Shown: positions 52,924 to 62,242, counted from the first letter of the stretch. The stretch: 64,000 bases of DNA from Hominiventricola aquisgranensis (GCF_040096225.1 NZ_JBBMFC010000015.1:1-64000); one strand, 5' to 3'. Translations and numbers: made by a program. Notes: a model not told the origin generated them from the sequence alone.

Positions 52924-55428
52924 TTACATATTGCTCAATTTCAGTTCCTCTACAATTTCCACCTTTGATACGCTTCTAACAGCAAACAGCATAGCGATAC
53001 ATACCATAGCGCCGACAGCCATAACTGCAAGAGCATAAATACCGCCGTTCATATAAAAAGCAAATGGTGTCATACCCGACGATATGAAGTAGTAGATAGC
53101 ACAATGAATCAAAAAGCTCACAGGCAACGCAAGAACCAATGCTTTTACGCCGTACAAAACAGCTTCGAGCAATAGCGTACATTTTAATCCTTTGGCAGTC
53201 ATACCAACAGAACGCAGAACAGCAAATTCGCTTCTTCTCAAATGAATCGTATTCGAGATAGTGTTACAAACATTCAAGCTGATAATAACCGTCATCAGGA
53301 TCGAGAACAGGCAGATTACCAGTTTTGCAATCGTATATACCTGTCTGGAATTATTCGTTGCGGCTGCAATGTCCACAGTTTGCGGAAATCCTCTGTCAGC
53401 CAGACATTCCATTGCTTCTTTATGCTGTGCTGTCTGTATTCTCATTTCCACATAGGCGTTATCATCTATCAGCAAGTTAAAATAACTTAAAGGCACGATG
53501 AGGACAGCTCGATCTCTCACAAACATGGATTGGATATTTGCATTTTCTTCTGAAACGATTTCTTCCACGATAATCGGCAAGGCATCCTCGGATGCCCCCA
53601 GCGGAATGATTTCTGTTCCCGGTTCAATAAGAAACGGTGAGCCTGCAATTACCCGATTTTGTGCCGAATTATAGTATCCCATAGTCTGATTGAGCAAAAT
53701 TCCATGATTGAAATTTGTCACATCCAGACTGAATCCATTTTCATCGCAAAAAGAGACAAAATGTTCTTCGTCCAATCCTACGACATATACCTCTGCTTTC
53801 GTACCATTGATAAAATATCCTTGCATATCAGGATTGATTTGTTCCTGCGAAAATTCAGCGGTCATATATCGCTGAAAAGAATAGGAAACATCCGCAGTGA
53901 TATTTTCATCCGATAATGCCCCGATTGCGACAGGAATATCTTTGTATTGAATCATCGAAATCACATCAGTATAACAGGAACCGTCCTCCTTCATATCCAA
54001 GGATGTCTGATAAAGCATAAAATCAGAGAAACTATATAAGGAAAGGGCAATTACCACCGACAAGAAAATAGAGCCGGTAATCGCTCGGAAGCGTTTTGGA
54101 TTACGCTTAATATTTTTTGCTGCTAACGAACCATAAATGCCAAAAACCAAAGAAACGATTTTTCCGTCACGGAATTTCTTTCTTGATACCGCATTGTTAG
54201 ACTGGCGGATCGCTTCAATAACTGTAATTTTAGCTGCTTGCTTCACAGGCTTTCTACTTCCGAAGTACAAAGAAGCAATGCCGGATAATCCGCTGACGAG
54301 CAGGATCAATCCGTTTACCTTCAAGGACAGTTCTACGATGCCAAAAGTGAATGTTTCTCCAAAAGCTGCCCTGACCACACTTAATAACAGAGCAGATAGC
54401 AGGATACCAACAACCAATCCAAAGGGTATGCTCACCACTCCCAAAAGGAAGGCTTCTAAATATACGCTAAGGCGTTTTTGCCCTTTTGTGGCTCCAATAC
54501 TGGATAGCATTCCCATCTGCTTAATTCGTTCCTGTAAGGAAATGGAGAGGGCGTTGCTGATCATTGAAGCAGATGCAGCCATCAAAAGACAAACGACCAT
54601 GACCACCAAAGCAATCAGTTTTGCAGCTCCTTTACCCCCGGTAATTCCATGATAGACTAACAATTCCGAATGAAACTTTGCTACATGACTGTCTACTGCC
54701 GCAGCCACTTCTTCGGCTTCTGTATAGATCGAATTGGATAAATTCTTTGCCTTGACATACGCAGCAAAATCGGATGCCGTTTTGTCAACACCTGCAAAGG
54801 CATTATAGTTTGCTGCGATTTTTGAGTCATTCACATCTGACAGAATACCAACAACTACATACGCTTTCTCTTTTGTTGGAACGAAGCTTTCTTCTTCGCC
54901 CCTATAATTTGTCAGCCCGGAAAGCTGGGCATTATATTCATCCCAAATTCTTGAACCAAGAGTTAAAGAAATCGTATCTCCAATCTCTGTATTCATGTTG
55001 TTTTTCTTCAAAAAAGATTCTGAAATAACAATCTCATTTTCATCTTGCGGGAAACGCCCTGCAAGCAAATACTGATTTAACGAAAATCTTTGGGTAAAGT
55101 TCTCGTCAATCTCGCCAACGGAGAGCATTGTACTGTTGGATTTCTCCCCGTAAAAACTGTTTCCGGCAAAGCGGAGAAGCGAAACTTCGCCTACATTGTT
55201 TTGACTATATAGCTCTTGAACCTGCTCCCAAGTCAAATCCTCCATGTAGTAGTCATAATCGCCACCATACACTTTTTCTTTCTCTTTCAAAAAATCAACC
55301 AACGACCATCCCCCACAGAGAATAGCGGTTATCATACTGATTGACAAAAGAATGGTTAAAAGTGTGAGTAGGGTACGCTTTTTATTCGACAACAGATTCC
55401 TGAGTGTAAGCATGAAAATCATATTCAT
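52924..55428 (-). CDS. FtsX-type ABC transporter permease (Bce/Mac-like)
   Basis: The 834-residue permease has an N-terminal membrane segment (NLLSNKKRTLLTLLTILLSI) and a large extracellular domain. Groups of membrane helices form two FtsX domains (for example LIALVVMVVCLLMAASASMI and LFSILMTVIISLNVCNTISN). It is longer than typical BceB. With the ATPase encoded one base upstream it likely moves antimicrobial peptides or lipids out of the membrane. The start overlaps the ATPase stop (TGATG). Confidence 0.9.
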   Translation of the reverse strand: MNMIFMLTLRNLLSNKKRTLLTLLTILLSISMITAILCGGWSLVDFLKEKEKVYGGDYDYYMEDLTWEQVQELYSQNNVGEVSLLRFAGNSFYGEKSNSTMLSVGEIDENFTQRFSLNQYLLAGRFPQDENEIVISESFLKKNNMNTEIGDTISLTLGSRIWDEYNAQLSGLTNYRGEEESFVPTKEKAYVVVGILSDVNDSKIAANYNAFAGVDKTASDFAAYVKAKNLSNSIYTEAEEVAAAVDSHVAKFHSELLVYHGITGGKGAAKLIALVVMVVCLLMAASASMISNALSISLQERIKQMGMLSSIGATKGQKRLSVYLEAFLLGVVSIPFGLVVGILLSALLLSVVRAAFGETFTFGIVELSLKVNGLILLVSGLSGIASLYFGSRKPVKQAAKITVIEAIRQSNNAVSRKKFRDGKIVSLVFGIYGSLAAKNIKRNPKRFRAITGSIFLSVVIALSLYSFSDFMLYQTSLDMKEDGSCYTDVISMIQYKDIPVAIGALSDENITADVSYSFQRYMTAEFSQEQINPDMQGYFINGTKAEVYVVGLDEEHFVSFCDENGFSLDVTNFNHGILLNQTMGYYNSAQNRVIAGSPFLIEPGTEIIPLGASEDALPIIVEEIVSEENANIQSMFVRDRAVLIVPLSYFNLLIDDNAYVEMRIQTAQHKEAMECLADRGFPQTVDIAAATNNSRQVYTIAKLVICLFSILMTVIISLNVCNTISNTIHLRRSEFAVLRSVGMTAKGLKCTLLLEAVLYGVKALVLALPVSFLIHCAIYYFISSGMTPFAFYMNGGIYALAVMAVGAMVCIAMLFAVRSVSKVEIVEELKLSNM

Positions 55429-56108
55429 CAGCGTATCACCTCATCCCTCACAAGTCTGCCATCCTGAATTTCCAGAATACGGTCTGCCTGCATTGCGATT
55501 TCACGGTCATGGGTAATCAGGATCATTGTCTGGCGATAGACTTCATTGGATTCACGCAGAAGTTTCATAATATCCCTTGTGTTCTCCGTGTCCAGATTTC
55601 CCGTTGGCTCATCCGCAAGGATAATCGCAGGTGCGTTAATCAACGCTCGTCCGATTGCCACTCTTTGTTGTTGACCGCCGGATAACTGACTTGGCAGGTG
55701 CTTTCTACGCTTTACCAGTTTGAGTGTGGATAGCAGTTCTTTCAAACGCTCCTGATTGATTTTACGCCCATCCAATCGAATCGGCAGCGTGATATTTTCC
55801 TCGACAGTCAAAACCGGGATCAGATTATAAAACTGATAGACAAGCCCAACCTGCCTTCTTCTGAATACAGCCAATTCATCTTCATTTTGCTCATAAACAT
55901 CCTGTCCATCCACAAATACTTTTCCCGAAGTCGGTCTGTCAACACCACCTAAAATGTGCAACAGGGTAGACTTGCCAGACCCAGATGCTCCAATGATTGC
56001 AACAAACTCTCCTTTATCGACGGAAAAAGAAACATCTGACAAAGCATGGACAGGAGCATTGTCCATTTCATAGGTTTTGCAGATATTCTCTACTCTTAAT
56101 ATCTCCAT
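55428..56108 (-). CDS. ABC transporter ATPase, MacB/BceA type
   Basis: The 226-residue ATPase has Walker A GASGSGKSTLLH (about 40-51). The Q loop is near YQFYNLIPVLTV, the signature LSGGQQQRVAIGRAL, and Walker B ILADEPTGNLD. This is typical for partners of FtsX permeases. I chose the ATG at 56108, preceded by GGAGGAAC, over an upstream ATG at 56135. Confidence 0.94.
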   Translation of the reverse strand: MEILRVENICKTYEMDNAPVHALSDVSFSVDKGEFVAIIGASGSGKSTLLHILGGVDRPTSGKVFVDGQDVYEQNEDELAVFRRRQVGLVYQFYNLIPVLTVEENITLPIRLDGRKINQERLKELLSTLKLVKRRKHLPSQLSGGQQQRVAIGRALINAPAIILADEPTGNLDTENTRDIMKLLRESNEVYRQTMILITHDREIAMQADRILEIQDGRLVRDEVIR

Positions 56109-56138
56109 AAAAAGTTCCTCCATATATTTTTGCAATTC

Positions 56139-56181
56139 AGTATAGCAAAGCCAAGTGACTGCTTCATTACTTTTTCATTAC
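56139..56181 (-). promoter_or_regulatory. Separate promoter of the ABC genes with paired response-regulator repeats
   Basis: On the minus strand TATACT (56139-56144) lies 16 bases from TGAAGC (56161-56166). TTCATTAC occurs twice (plus strand, 56163-56170 and 56174-56181), 11 bases apart. One-turn direct repeats are typical OmpR-family binding sites. This allows the transporter to be induced apart from the two-component genes. Confidence 0.6.
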
Positions 56182-56208
56182 AAAAATGTCACTTAAAAAG
56201 GGGCTGCA

Positions 56209-57216
56209 TTAAGCAGTCCCCCGATAAAAGCAGATTTCAAATTTTGCACCGCCTGACTCCCGATTTTTCGCTTGGATGACACCACCCTGATTGACAATGA
56301 TCGTCTTTGCCAGAGCCAACCCCAAACCGGCATTACCGATTGTAGAGCCACTTCCTTGATAAAATCGGTCAAATAAATGGGGGATGTCTTTTTCCTGAAA
56401 ACCTGTTCCGCTATCCTCTATAATGATCTGTGTCAAAAGAGGTCTTTCTATTGCCTTGATTTCGATAGTGCTGCCCTCTGGTGAATGTTCGATACAGTTT
56501 TTGATTACATTCCCCAAGGCTTCAGCAGTCCAATCAGTATCAAGAGATAGTTTTAATTCTGCCGGAATCACTTGCGTGATTGTCTGCATTTTTAATTCTG
56601 CCGCAATCTCCAGAGGACGAATTGCTTTTTCTACCACATCTTTTAAGTATACCGCCTGTGGCTTTAGAGTAATCGTTCCTGCATCCAGCTTGGATATTTT
56701 CAGAAGTGTGGCTATCAGCCACTCCATTCTTGATAAGAGCATAGTCTGTTCGCGGATCAGCTCATACCTTTCTTCGTCAGTCAGTTCCTCATTACACAGA
56801 GAAGCATTTAAGATATTCAGCGATGTCAAAGGTGTTTTTAATTGATGTGAAATATCGGCTAAAGCATTTGCCAAATTACCTTTCTCCATTTTCAGAGCTT
56901 CTGCCTGTTCAATAAGCCGTCTTGTCATCTTGGATATTTCATCATGTAAAACAGATAACTCACCTTCTTGAAACTGCCCAAAAGAAATTTTTTCATCTCC
57001 ATGTAACAGCCTATCAATATGCAAACTAAAATCAGCAATTTTCTTGTATCTCTGATATGTGAAAAAGAGGGAAACTGCACTGGATGAAATGATAGCCGAC
57101 AGAACAATCCACACAGCTTTGCTATCAACGATAATGCCAATGCCGCCCCAAAATAGAATAAGAATACTGCTGACAACAATTTGCCTTTTAACTTCTTTAT
57201 TTCTGATAAAGTCCAT
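56209..57216 (-). CDS. Intramembrane-sensing histidine kinase (BceS-like)
   Basis: The 335-residue kinase has two membrane segments (about 13-30 and 34-54) with only a few residues between. This is the mark of intramembrane-sensing kinases that monitor a partner transporter. The phosphorylated His is in DISHQLKTPLTS (about 124). The ATPase shows NVIKNCIEHS (N box), DSGTGFQEKDIPHLFDRFY and GNAGLGLALAK. The ATG at 57216 has AAGGTGG upstream and starts one base past the regulator's stop. Confidence 0.92.
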   Translation of the reverse strand: MDFIRNKEVKRQIVVSSILILFWGGIGIIVDSKAVWIVLSAIISSSAVSLFFTYQRYKKIADFSLHIDRLLHGDEKISFGQFQEGELSVLHDEISKMTRRLIEQAEALKMEKGNLANALADISHQLKTPLTSLNILNASLCNEELTDEERYELIREQTMLLSRMEWLIATLLKISKLDAGTITLKPQAVYLKDVVEKAIRPLEIAAELKMQTITQVIPAELKLSLDTDWTAEALGNVIKNCIEHSPEGSTIEIKAIERPLLTQIIIEDSGTGFQEKDIPHLFDRFYQGSGSTIGNAGLGLALAKTIIVNQGGVIQAKNRESGGAKFEICFYRGTA

Positions 57217-57217
57217 A

Positions 57218-57886
57218 TCAACCCACCTTATAGCCAAGCCCACGAACGGTAATTATGATTTCCGGCTCCTGCGGATTGGTTTCAATTTTGTCACGTAGCC
57301 TTTTCATATAGACAGTCAATGTATTATCATTGATAAACTCCCCAGTAGTGTCCCATAAAAGCTCCAACAATCTTCTGCGAGAAAGGACAATACCTTTGTT
57401 ACGCAAAAAGACTAACAGCAACTTATATTCCATAGCAGACAACAAAATCTCTTTCCCATTCTTTGATACGGTTGCTTGATTTGTGTCCACAACTAAGTCG
57501 AGGTAACTGATAATGTTTTGTGTGTTCTTAGTTCTCCTTAATACGCTGTTGATCCTTGAAAGCAGTTCTCTTGGTCTGAACGGTTTGCTGATATAATCGT
57601 CAGCCCCCATATCTAACCCAGCCACAACACTATATTCATCATCAGAAGCCGTTAAGAAAATAACTGGCATAGTTCCTCTTTCTTTAATTGCAGAACAAAC
57701 AGAAAAACCATTTCCGTTTGATAATTGAATGTCCACCAAGGCTATATCGTATTGGTCGCTATCCAATTTTTCTATTGCTTCTTTTTGACCGGGAGCATTT
57801 TCGATTTTGAACCCTTCATTTCCTAAATAGTCTGATAATGAGGATACGATACTTTGGTCATCCTCCACTAATAACAATTTACTCAT
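57218..57886 (-). CDS. OmpR-family response regulator
   Basis: The 222-residue regulator has a receiver domain (about 1-115) with phospho-acceptor Asp about 52 in VDIQ and Lys in SKPFRPRELL. A winged helix with RRRLLELLWD and VYMKRLRDKIE follows. It pairs with the kinase encoded downstream and likely binds the repeats before the ABC genes. Its start overlaps the HTH gene by four bases. Confidence 0.95.
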   Translation of the reverse strand: MSKLLLVEDDQSIVSSLSDYLGNEGFKIENAPGQKEAIEKLDSDQYDIALVDIQLSNGNGFSVCSAIKERGTMPVIFLTASDDEYSVVAGLDMGADDYISKPFRPRELLSRINSVLRRTKNTQNIISYLDLVVDTNQATVSKNGKEILLSAMEYKLLLVFLRNKGIVLSRRRLLELLWDTTGEFINDNTLTVYMKRLRDKIETNPQEPEIIITVRGLGYKVG

Positions 57887-58095
57887 CGTGTGTTCTCCTT
57901 GTTGTCAGCTATAAATTCATTTTTATTTTGTTTATATCTTCCATCAGCCGGCTTTTGGGCATCTTGGGGAATTAGCCATGCACGAGGTAGCCGAACAATT
58001 CCATCAATGCGATTCTCCTCACACAGCTTTTGAACACGACGCACCGATATTCCCCAAAGTTTAGCCGCATCCTGTACTGTCATGTATTCAAACAT
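57883..58095 (-). CDS. Small excisionase-type helix-turn-helix protein in the two-component operon
   Basis: The 70-residue protein reads MFEYMTVQDAAKLWGISVRR then VQKLCEENRIDGIVRLPRAW, a winged helix of the excisionase/MerR class. Its stop overlaps the regulator start (ATGA). Why such a protein leads a sensing operon is unclear. It may act in transcription control or be left from an integration module. GGAGG precedes the ATG. Confidence 0.8.
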   Translation of the reverse strand: MFEYMTVQDAAKLWGISVRRVQKLCEENRIDGIVRLPRAWLIPQDAQKPADGRYKQNKNEFIADNKENTR

Positions 58096-58125
58096 AGTTT
58101 ACCTCCGCATCAAATAGTTATATAT

Positions 58126-58181
58126 ATTATATACGCACAAACGAACAATATCAATGGGCTGTTTGTAAACACTTAAACACT
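58126..58181 (-). promoter_or_regulatory. Promoter of the HTH/two-component operon with tandem 8-base repeat
   Basis: On the minus strand TTGATA (58149-58154), a 17-base spacer and TATAAT (58126-58131). Twelve bases upstream the 8-mer TAAACACT (plus strand) is repeated head to tail at 58166-58173 and 58174-58181, a possible regulator site. Between here and the sigma gene (58182-58496) only a TATAAT at 58415-58420 stands out. Confidence 0.72.
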
Positions 58182-58496
58182 AACTGTGTACGAATTAACT
58201 CGGCGCTAACAATTTCCGTCATCCTGTTTCGGATATTATTTATTTTTCCACCCAACCCATTCTGTCCGGGCAGCTACCTTTAATTTTTTGTTACGCCTCC
58301 TCTGCTGCGAGCAACTCTACCAAAACCGAAGGACCATATTTTCAGACTGCCGAGCGACCTCGACTGGTGCCAAACGATTTTGCTGAGGCGATAGAAAATA
58401 GAATTGCAATGTACTATAATAAAGGTGTGAAATTTTCCCTCGCTTCTGTAAGATTGTCCGCCAGATCCATAGTACATAGGTGAGGAGGTGGATACC

Positions 58497-59057
58497 TTGT
58501 TAGAGGATGTGAAGATCATTGAACTGTTCTTTGCTCGTACTGAGCAGGCAATAGCTGAACTTGCTGCAAAATACGGTTCAACTTGCAAAAGAATTGCAAA
58601 CAACATTTTGAAATGCGAACCCGACGCAGAAGAATGTGTAAATGATACATACCTTGCTGCGTGGAATGCAATTCCTCCAGAAAGACCTGACCCACTCAGA
58701 ACCTATATTTTTCGTATTACCCGCAATATCGCTACCGCAAAATACCACGCAAATACTGCACTAAAGCGAAACAGTTACTATGATGTTGCACTTGATGAGT
58801 TGGAAGAGTGCCTAACTTCTGCATCTACTATTGAACAGGAAGTGGATGCAAAGGAGCTGTCACAGGAAATTGATCGTTTCCTTGACAGCTTGGATCAGGA
58901 AAGCAGGGTTATGTTTGTAGCAAGGTATTGGTACTCAGATAGCATTACAGAAATTGCAAAGAGGCTTCGTACAACAAATAACAATGTGTCTGTTCGCCTT
59001 TCCCGAATCAGAAGCAAACTTAAAAATCATTTACAGAAAGCGGGGTATGATTTATGA
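58497..59057 (+). CDS. ECF-type RNA polymerase sigma factor
   Basis: The 186-residue protein has sigma region 2 (CEPDAEECVNDTYLAAWNAI with RTYIFRITRNIATAKYH). Region 4 follows (LDSLDQESRVMFVARYWYSD then SITEIAKRLRTTNNNVSVRL). I chose TTG at 58497, nine bases after GAGGAGG. The GTG at 58488 is directly against that site. It overlaps the next gene, which encodes its probable membrane partner, by four bases. It is opposite in direction to the Bce-like genes. Confidence 0.9.
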   Translation: MLEDVKIIELFFARTEQAIAELAAKYGSTCKRIANNILKCEPDAEECVNDTYLAAWNAIPPERPDPLRTYIFRITRNIATAKYHANTALKRNSYYDVALDELEECLTSASTIEQEVDAKELSQEIDRFLDSLDQESRVMFVARYWYSDSITEIAKRLRTTNNNVSVRLSRIRSKLKNHLQKAGYDL

Positions 59058-59722
59058 CACGAAAGAACATCTCTGACGCCGTTGGTGGCATTGGTAGCCG
59101 TCATATCGAAGAAACGGCGAGTTATCAGGCAAAGAAACAAAAAAGCATTTGGCTGAAATTTGGGGCAATTGCTGCGTGTCTCTGTCTAATCGTGGTGGGA
59201 GTGTTTAGTATGGGATTATTCGGCAAAAGTACAGAAACAGCTACATTAGGTGATGGAACTACCATATCTTTCACTAAAGCAGATACGGTAGCCTCTGCTC
59301 TGAGTTTGAACTTGCAAGCACGAGCATTGACCAAAGATGAGGTTCAGACTATTTTCGGTGATCTTCCGATTTCCGGAGATGCCCTCTTTACCTTGGACGA
59401 TGTAGCATTTGTTGGCTTTGATGGTCATTACAGCGATATGAAATTTGTTGTTTCGCTGTCTGGGAACAATCTTATGGATACTACCGTAATTGGCAAGGGA
59501 AATGTATCTATGGTTGGAGATACGCCAGTTAAAGCTGGCTACTTCGTTACAAATGCAAACAGCGAAGGAATTAAGACTGTGATCTATTACGCCTATATCA
59601 CATTTGATAACTATTCCATCTATATCGAAAATGCAGGCGGAGAAAGTGAAAGAGAGGCTGTTCGAGCGGAACTGATGGCAGCACTTGATAAGTTGTTGGA
59701 AAACTCTTTTGATTTTAAGTGA
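59054..59722 (+). CDS. Single-pass membrane protein, putative anti-sigma partner
   Basis: The 222-residue protein has a short cytosolic N-terminus and a membrane segment at about 35-55 (FGAIAACLCLIVVGVFSMGL). An extracellular domain without a domain I recognize follows. It lacks the HxxxCxxC zinc motif of common anti-sigma factors. Its overlap with the sigma gene suggests that the short N-terminus sequesters the sigma factor and the outer domain senses something outside the cell. This is inference from gene order. Confidence 0.8.
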   Translation: MTRKNISDAVGGIGSRHIEETASYQAKKQKSIWLKFGAIAACLCLIVVGVFSMGLFGKSTETATLGDGTTISFTKADTVASALSLNLQARALTKDEVQTIFGDLPISGDALFTLDDVAFVGFDGHYSDMKFVVSLSGNNLMDTTVIGKGNVSMVGDTPVKAGYFVTNANSEGIKTVIYYAYITFDNYSIYIENAGGESEREAVRAELMAALDKLLENSFDFK

Positions 59723-59743
59723 TAGAATTCGATTAAATATTGC

Positions 59744-59780
59744 AAGCACCGGTATGGAAAACCCATACCGGTGCTTATTT
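59744..59780. terminator. Terminator between the sigma operon and the MOBQ gene
   Basis: AAGCACCGGTATGG (59744-59757) and CCATACCGGTGCTT (59763-59776) form a perfect 14-bp stem with a short AT loop, then ATTTT. It can act in both directions between the convergent genes. Confidence 0.92.
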
Positions 59781-59855
59781 TACGCTTGACGTATAGGGAT
59801 TATCTCCATCCCCCTATGTCACAGACTTCACCTGAAGTTTCAACCTCCAGCACTT

Positions 59856-61553
59856 TTAACGTTCCATATCTCTGTTTTTCATCTTACGCTCAAGCCGCTC
59901 CGATCGCCGCCTTTGCCGCAGTTCTCGATCCATTGTCTTTTCCTGTGCATATTCGTCAAGATAGCCAGACACATCCCGTAGGCCACTCTCCATCAACCAC
60001 CAACTGAACTTGTCGCCATAAGCCGCTTCAATGCGTTGGGCTGCTGCTTTCTCTCTGTCAGGTCGAAGTGCCTTCCGCTCCAGATAAAGCTGCAAGGAAT
60101 CAAAGCCGGAAGCTTGCTCTTTCAGCTCGGCATACTCAGACAATGCAGCCTCCAGCTCTCCGGCATACTTATTCTCCTGCGCCTCAAGCCGTTTGAGATT
60201 ATCTTCATAGCGGTCAATCTGGCGCTGGAAGATATCGCTTGTGGCGTCCTCTGGGTATTCCAGAGAATGAAGCAGCATAGCCTTTTCGCTTTTTAGCTCC
60301 TCTAACTTTTCCGTCAACTCGGCTATTTTGGAGGCAAGCTCACGGTGCCTGACAAAGTGGATCGCAGGAAGGGATTTCTTTTCAGCCAGTAGGGACTTCC
60401 GTTCTTTGGTTGTTTCCTTTATCTGCTGCACAAGGGAGCGGTACTGTGCCAGATTTGGCTTCAGAATATTCAAGGCACCGGTCATCTGTTTCTTGCTGCT
60501 GCGGATATGCCCTAACTGATAGCAGAAGATCAGCATATTTTCCCGCAGCTTTTCCAACGCTTCTGCAATAGCGGGCAGCGTGTTCTTCACCGCCTCCGTA
60601 ATTTTCTTGAACTGCGCCTTCAGTTCCCGCAGGAGCCTGTTGTCCGCCTTGATCTGACGGTTGAGTTCGCACCTGTCGGACACGATACCTTTCTGTTCCA
60701 AAGCACGGGCAATCACGCCCTCGTGGATGGTGGGCTGCTCGTCAATGCCTCGCTCGACAAAGCTGCGGTGGTCGATGCGCTCCTCATGACCGTATCGCTC
60801 CAAATATTTGTTTGTCACATCTGCCCATGCTTTGCGCCAGATAAGGAGCTGTTCCTCGCTGTTCCAGCGTTCAGAAATGGGATTCTGTCTCCCGTATTTG
60901 GTGCTTTTGGGATACTTGCTGGCACGCTCATATCCATGTTCCTCAGCTGCGGATGGTGTCATATACACTTTCTTCCTGCCTACCTTGTACTGGTACTGTT
61001 TCTCCCATCCGTCAGCCTGTGCAGCCTTAAACTCGGCAGCGGTAAAGCCCCGTTCCTCACCGTCACGGCTGCAGAGATATTCCTTCTCCGTTTTGTATTG
61101 CCATTTGCCGCTTTCATCAAGCGGGCGCACCGTCAAGAGAATGTGGGCATGTGGATTATGACCCGGTGGATCAGGATCGTGGATTGCCAGATCGGCGCAC
61201 ATCCCGTCTGCGACAAATTGGTTTTGTACGAAGTCCGTCAACAGCGTCTGCCATTGCTCTAGGGACAACTCTATGGGCAGGGCTACCACAAACTCACGGG
61301 CTAAGCGGCTGTCCTTGGTTTTCTCGTTTTCCTCCACGGCGTTCCAGAGAACCTCTCGGTCTTGCCATGCGGGTGGGGCCATGTCCGGCAGGAATACCTC
61401 CTGCCACACAAGCCCCTGCTTTCGGGTGTAATCGTGCTGTACTCCGTCATAGTCATTGAGGATGTGGGAGCAGCTGAGATAAGCGGAGGCTGCACAGGCG
61501 GAGCGTCCGGCTCCCCGGCTGACCACCTTTGCCTCCAAGTGGTAAATTGCCAT
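59856..61553 (-). CDS. mobA: MOBQ relaxase (MobA/MobL family)
   Basis: The 565-residue relaxase starts MAIYHLEAKVVSRGAGRSAC, typical of MobA/MobL. The metal-binding histidines are in GHNPHAHILLT (about residue 130). The catalytic Tyr is near the N-terminus (SAYLSCSH). The C-terminal part is a long coiled coil. It nicks the adjacent oriT. Since this element shows no secretion genes of its own in the window, it probably uses another element's channel. Confidence 0.92.
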   Translation of the reverse strand: MAIYHLEAKVVSRGAGRSACAASAYLSCSHILNDYDGVQHDYTRKQGLVWQEVFLPDMAPPAWQDREVLWNAVEENEKTKDSRLAREFVVALPIELSLEQWQTLLTDFVQNQFVADGMCADLAIHDPDPPGHNPHAHILLTVRPLDESGKWQYKTEKEYLCSRDGEERGFTAAEFKAAQADGWEKQYQYKVGRKKVYMTPSAAEEHGYERASKYPKSTKYGRQNPISERWNSEEQLLIWRKAWADVTNKYLERYGHEERIDHRSFVERGIDEQPTIHEGVIARALEQKGIVSDRCELNRQIKADNRLLRELKAQFKKITEAVKNTLPAIAEALEKLRENMLIFCYQLGHIRSSKKQMTGALNILKPNLAQYRSLVQQIKETTKERKSLLAEKKSLPAIHFVRHRELASKIAELTEKLEELKSEKAMLLHSLEYPEDATSDIFQRQIDRYEDNLKRLEAQENKYAGELEAALSEYAELKEQASGFDSLQLYLERKALRPDREKAAAQRIEAAYGDKFSWWLMESGLRDVSGYLDEYAQEKTMDRELRQRRRSERLERKMKNRDMER

Positions 61554-61864
61554 TTGCGTTCACCTCGATTCGTATTTTGTGAGGGGGTGGTAAAACGCCA
61601 CCCCTTGGTTTCTGTTTCTCTTTGCAAAGAGAAAATGGGCTGCATTGCTGCCCATATCTGCGATAAAGCTGCCGGTGGCAGGTTTTCGCAGGCAGGAGGC
61701 GGGCAGAGTATCTGCCGGATTGGTGCGACAAGCAGCAATCTCTGCATCAGCAGAAGCGCCGACTGCACAGGGAATGCTGACTTGCGGCATTTCCTGCCCT
61801 CTCTGGAGAAGTGTCCGATGGACAGTTCGTGAAGAGCGCACGAGCCCGACCAACGGAAGGGATA

Positions 61865-61902
61865 CCACCGCCTGCTTCGCAGGTGGTGAGTAAGTGCGCC
61901 CT
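61865..61902 (+). other. oriT: Origin of transfer of the MOBQ element
   Basis: CACCGCCTGC and GCAGGTGGTG form a 10-bp stem (one G-T pair, loop TTC). Two bases on, TAAGTGCGCCCT (61891-61902) matches the RSF1010/R1162-type nick core, cut between GCG and CCCT in known relatives. It lies in the 401-base gap upstream of mobA, the expected place. The rest of the gap has a second hairpin (GGGGTGG/CCACCCC near 61585-61605) and no gene that I can support. Confidence 0.85.
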
Positions 61903-61954
61903 TCGGGATAAAAAAGGAAGGGACGCCCCGGTTGCCCGGAACGCCCCTCGCAGA

Positions 61955-62161
61955 TTAGTGTAGCTTCTCATATAACAAGTCCTCTAATTTTTCAAGCTCC
62001 ATTTGCTGAGCCTCTGGAAATACTTTCTCCAAAACAGCGCCCTCCTGAATCAAGCGTCTGGTACGGGCCTTTCGCTCTTTCGCCCGATCCCGCATTTGTG
62101 CCTCCTCCAATCGGTGCTTGGCCTGCAATTCTTCCTTGGTCATGATCTTTTTATTTGCCAT
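61955..62161 (-). CDS. DUF3847 family protein
   Basis: The 68-residue helical, charged protein reads MANKKIMTKEELQAKHRLEE then a basic stretch, ending LEDLLYEKLH. It matches DUF3847, regularly found just upstream of MobA/MobL genes on clostridial mobile elements. It may be a relaxosome accessory; not proven. Confidence 0.82.
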   Translation of the reverse strand: MANKKIMTKEELQAKHRLEEAQMRDRAKERKARTRRLIQEGAVLEKVFPEAQQMELEKLEDLLYEKLH

Positions 62162-62200
62162 ATCTGGCTCCTTTCTGCCGCTGGGCGGCTTCGTGATAGT

Positions 62201-62242
62201 AAAAAGCAGGGAACTGGTATCACACAGATACCAACTCCCTGC
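62201..62242 (-). terminator. Terminator of the parMR operon
   Basis: GCAGGGA-ACT-GGTATC (62206-62221) and GATACC-AAC-TCCCTGC (62227-62242) form a two-part stem with a symmetric 3-base bulge. On the minus strand it is followed by TTTTT. Confidence 0.82.
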
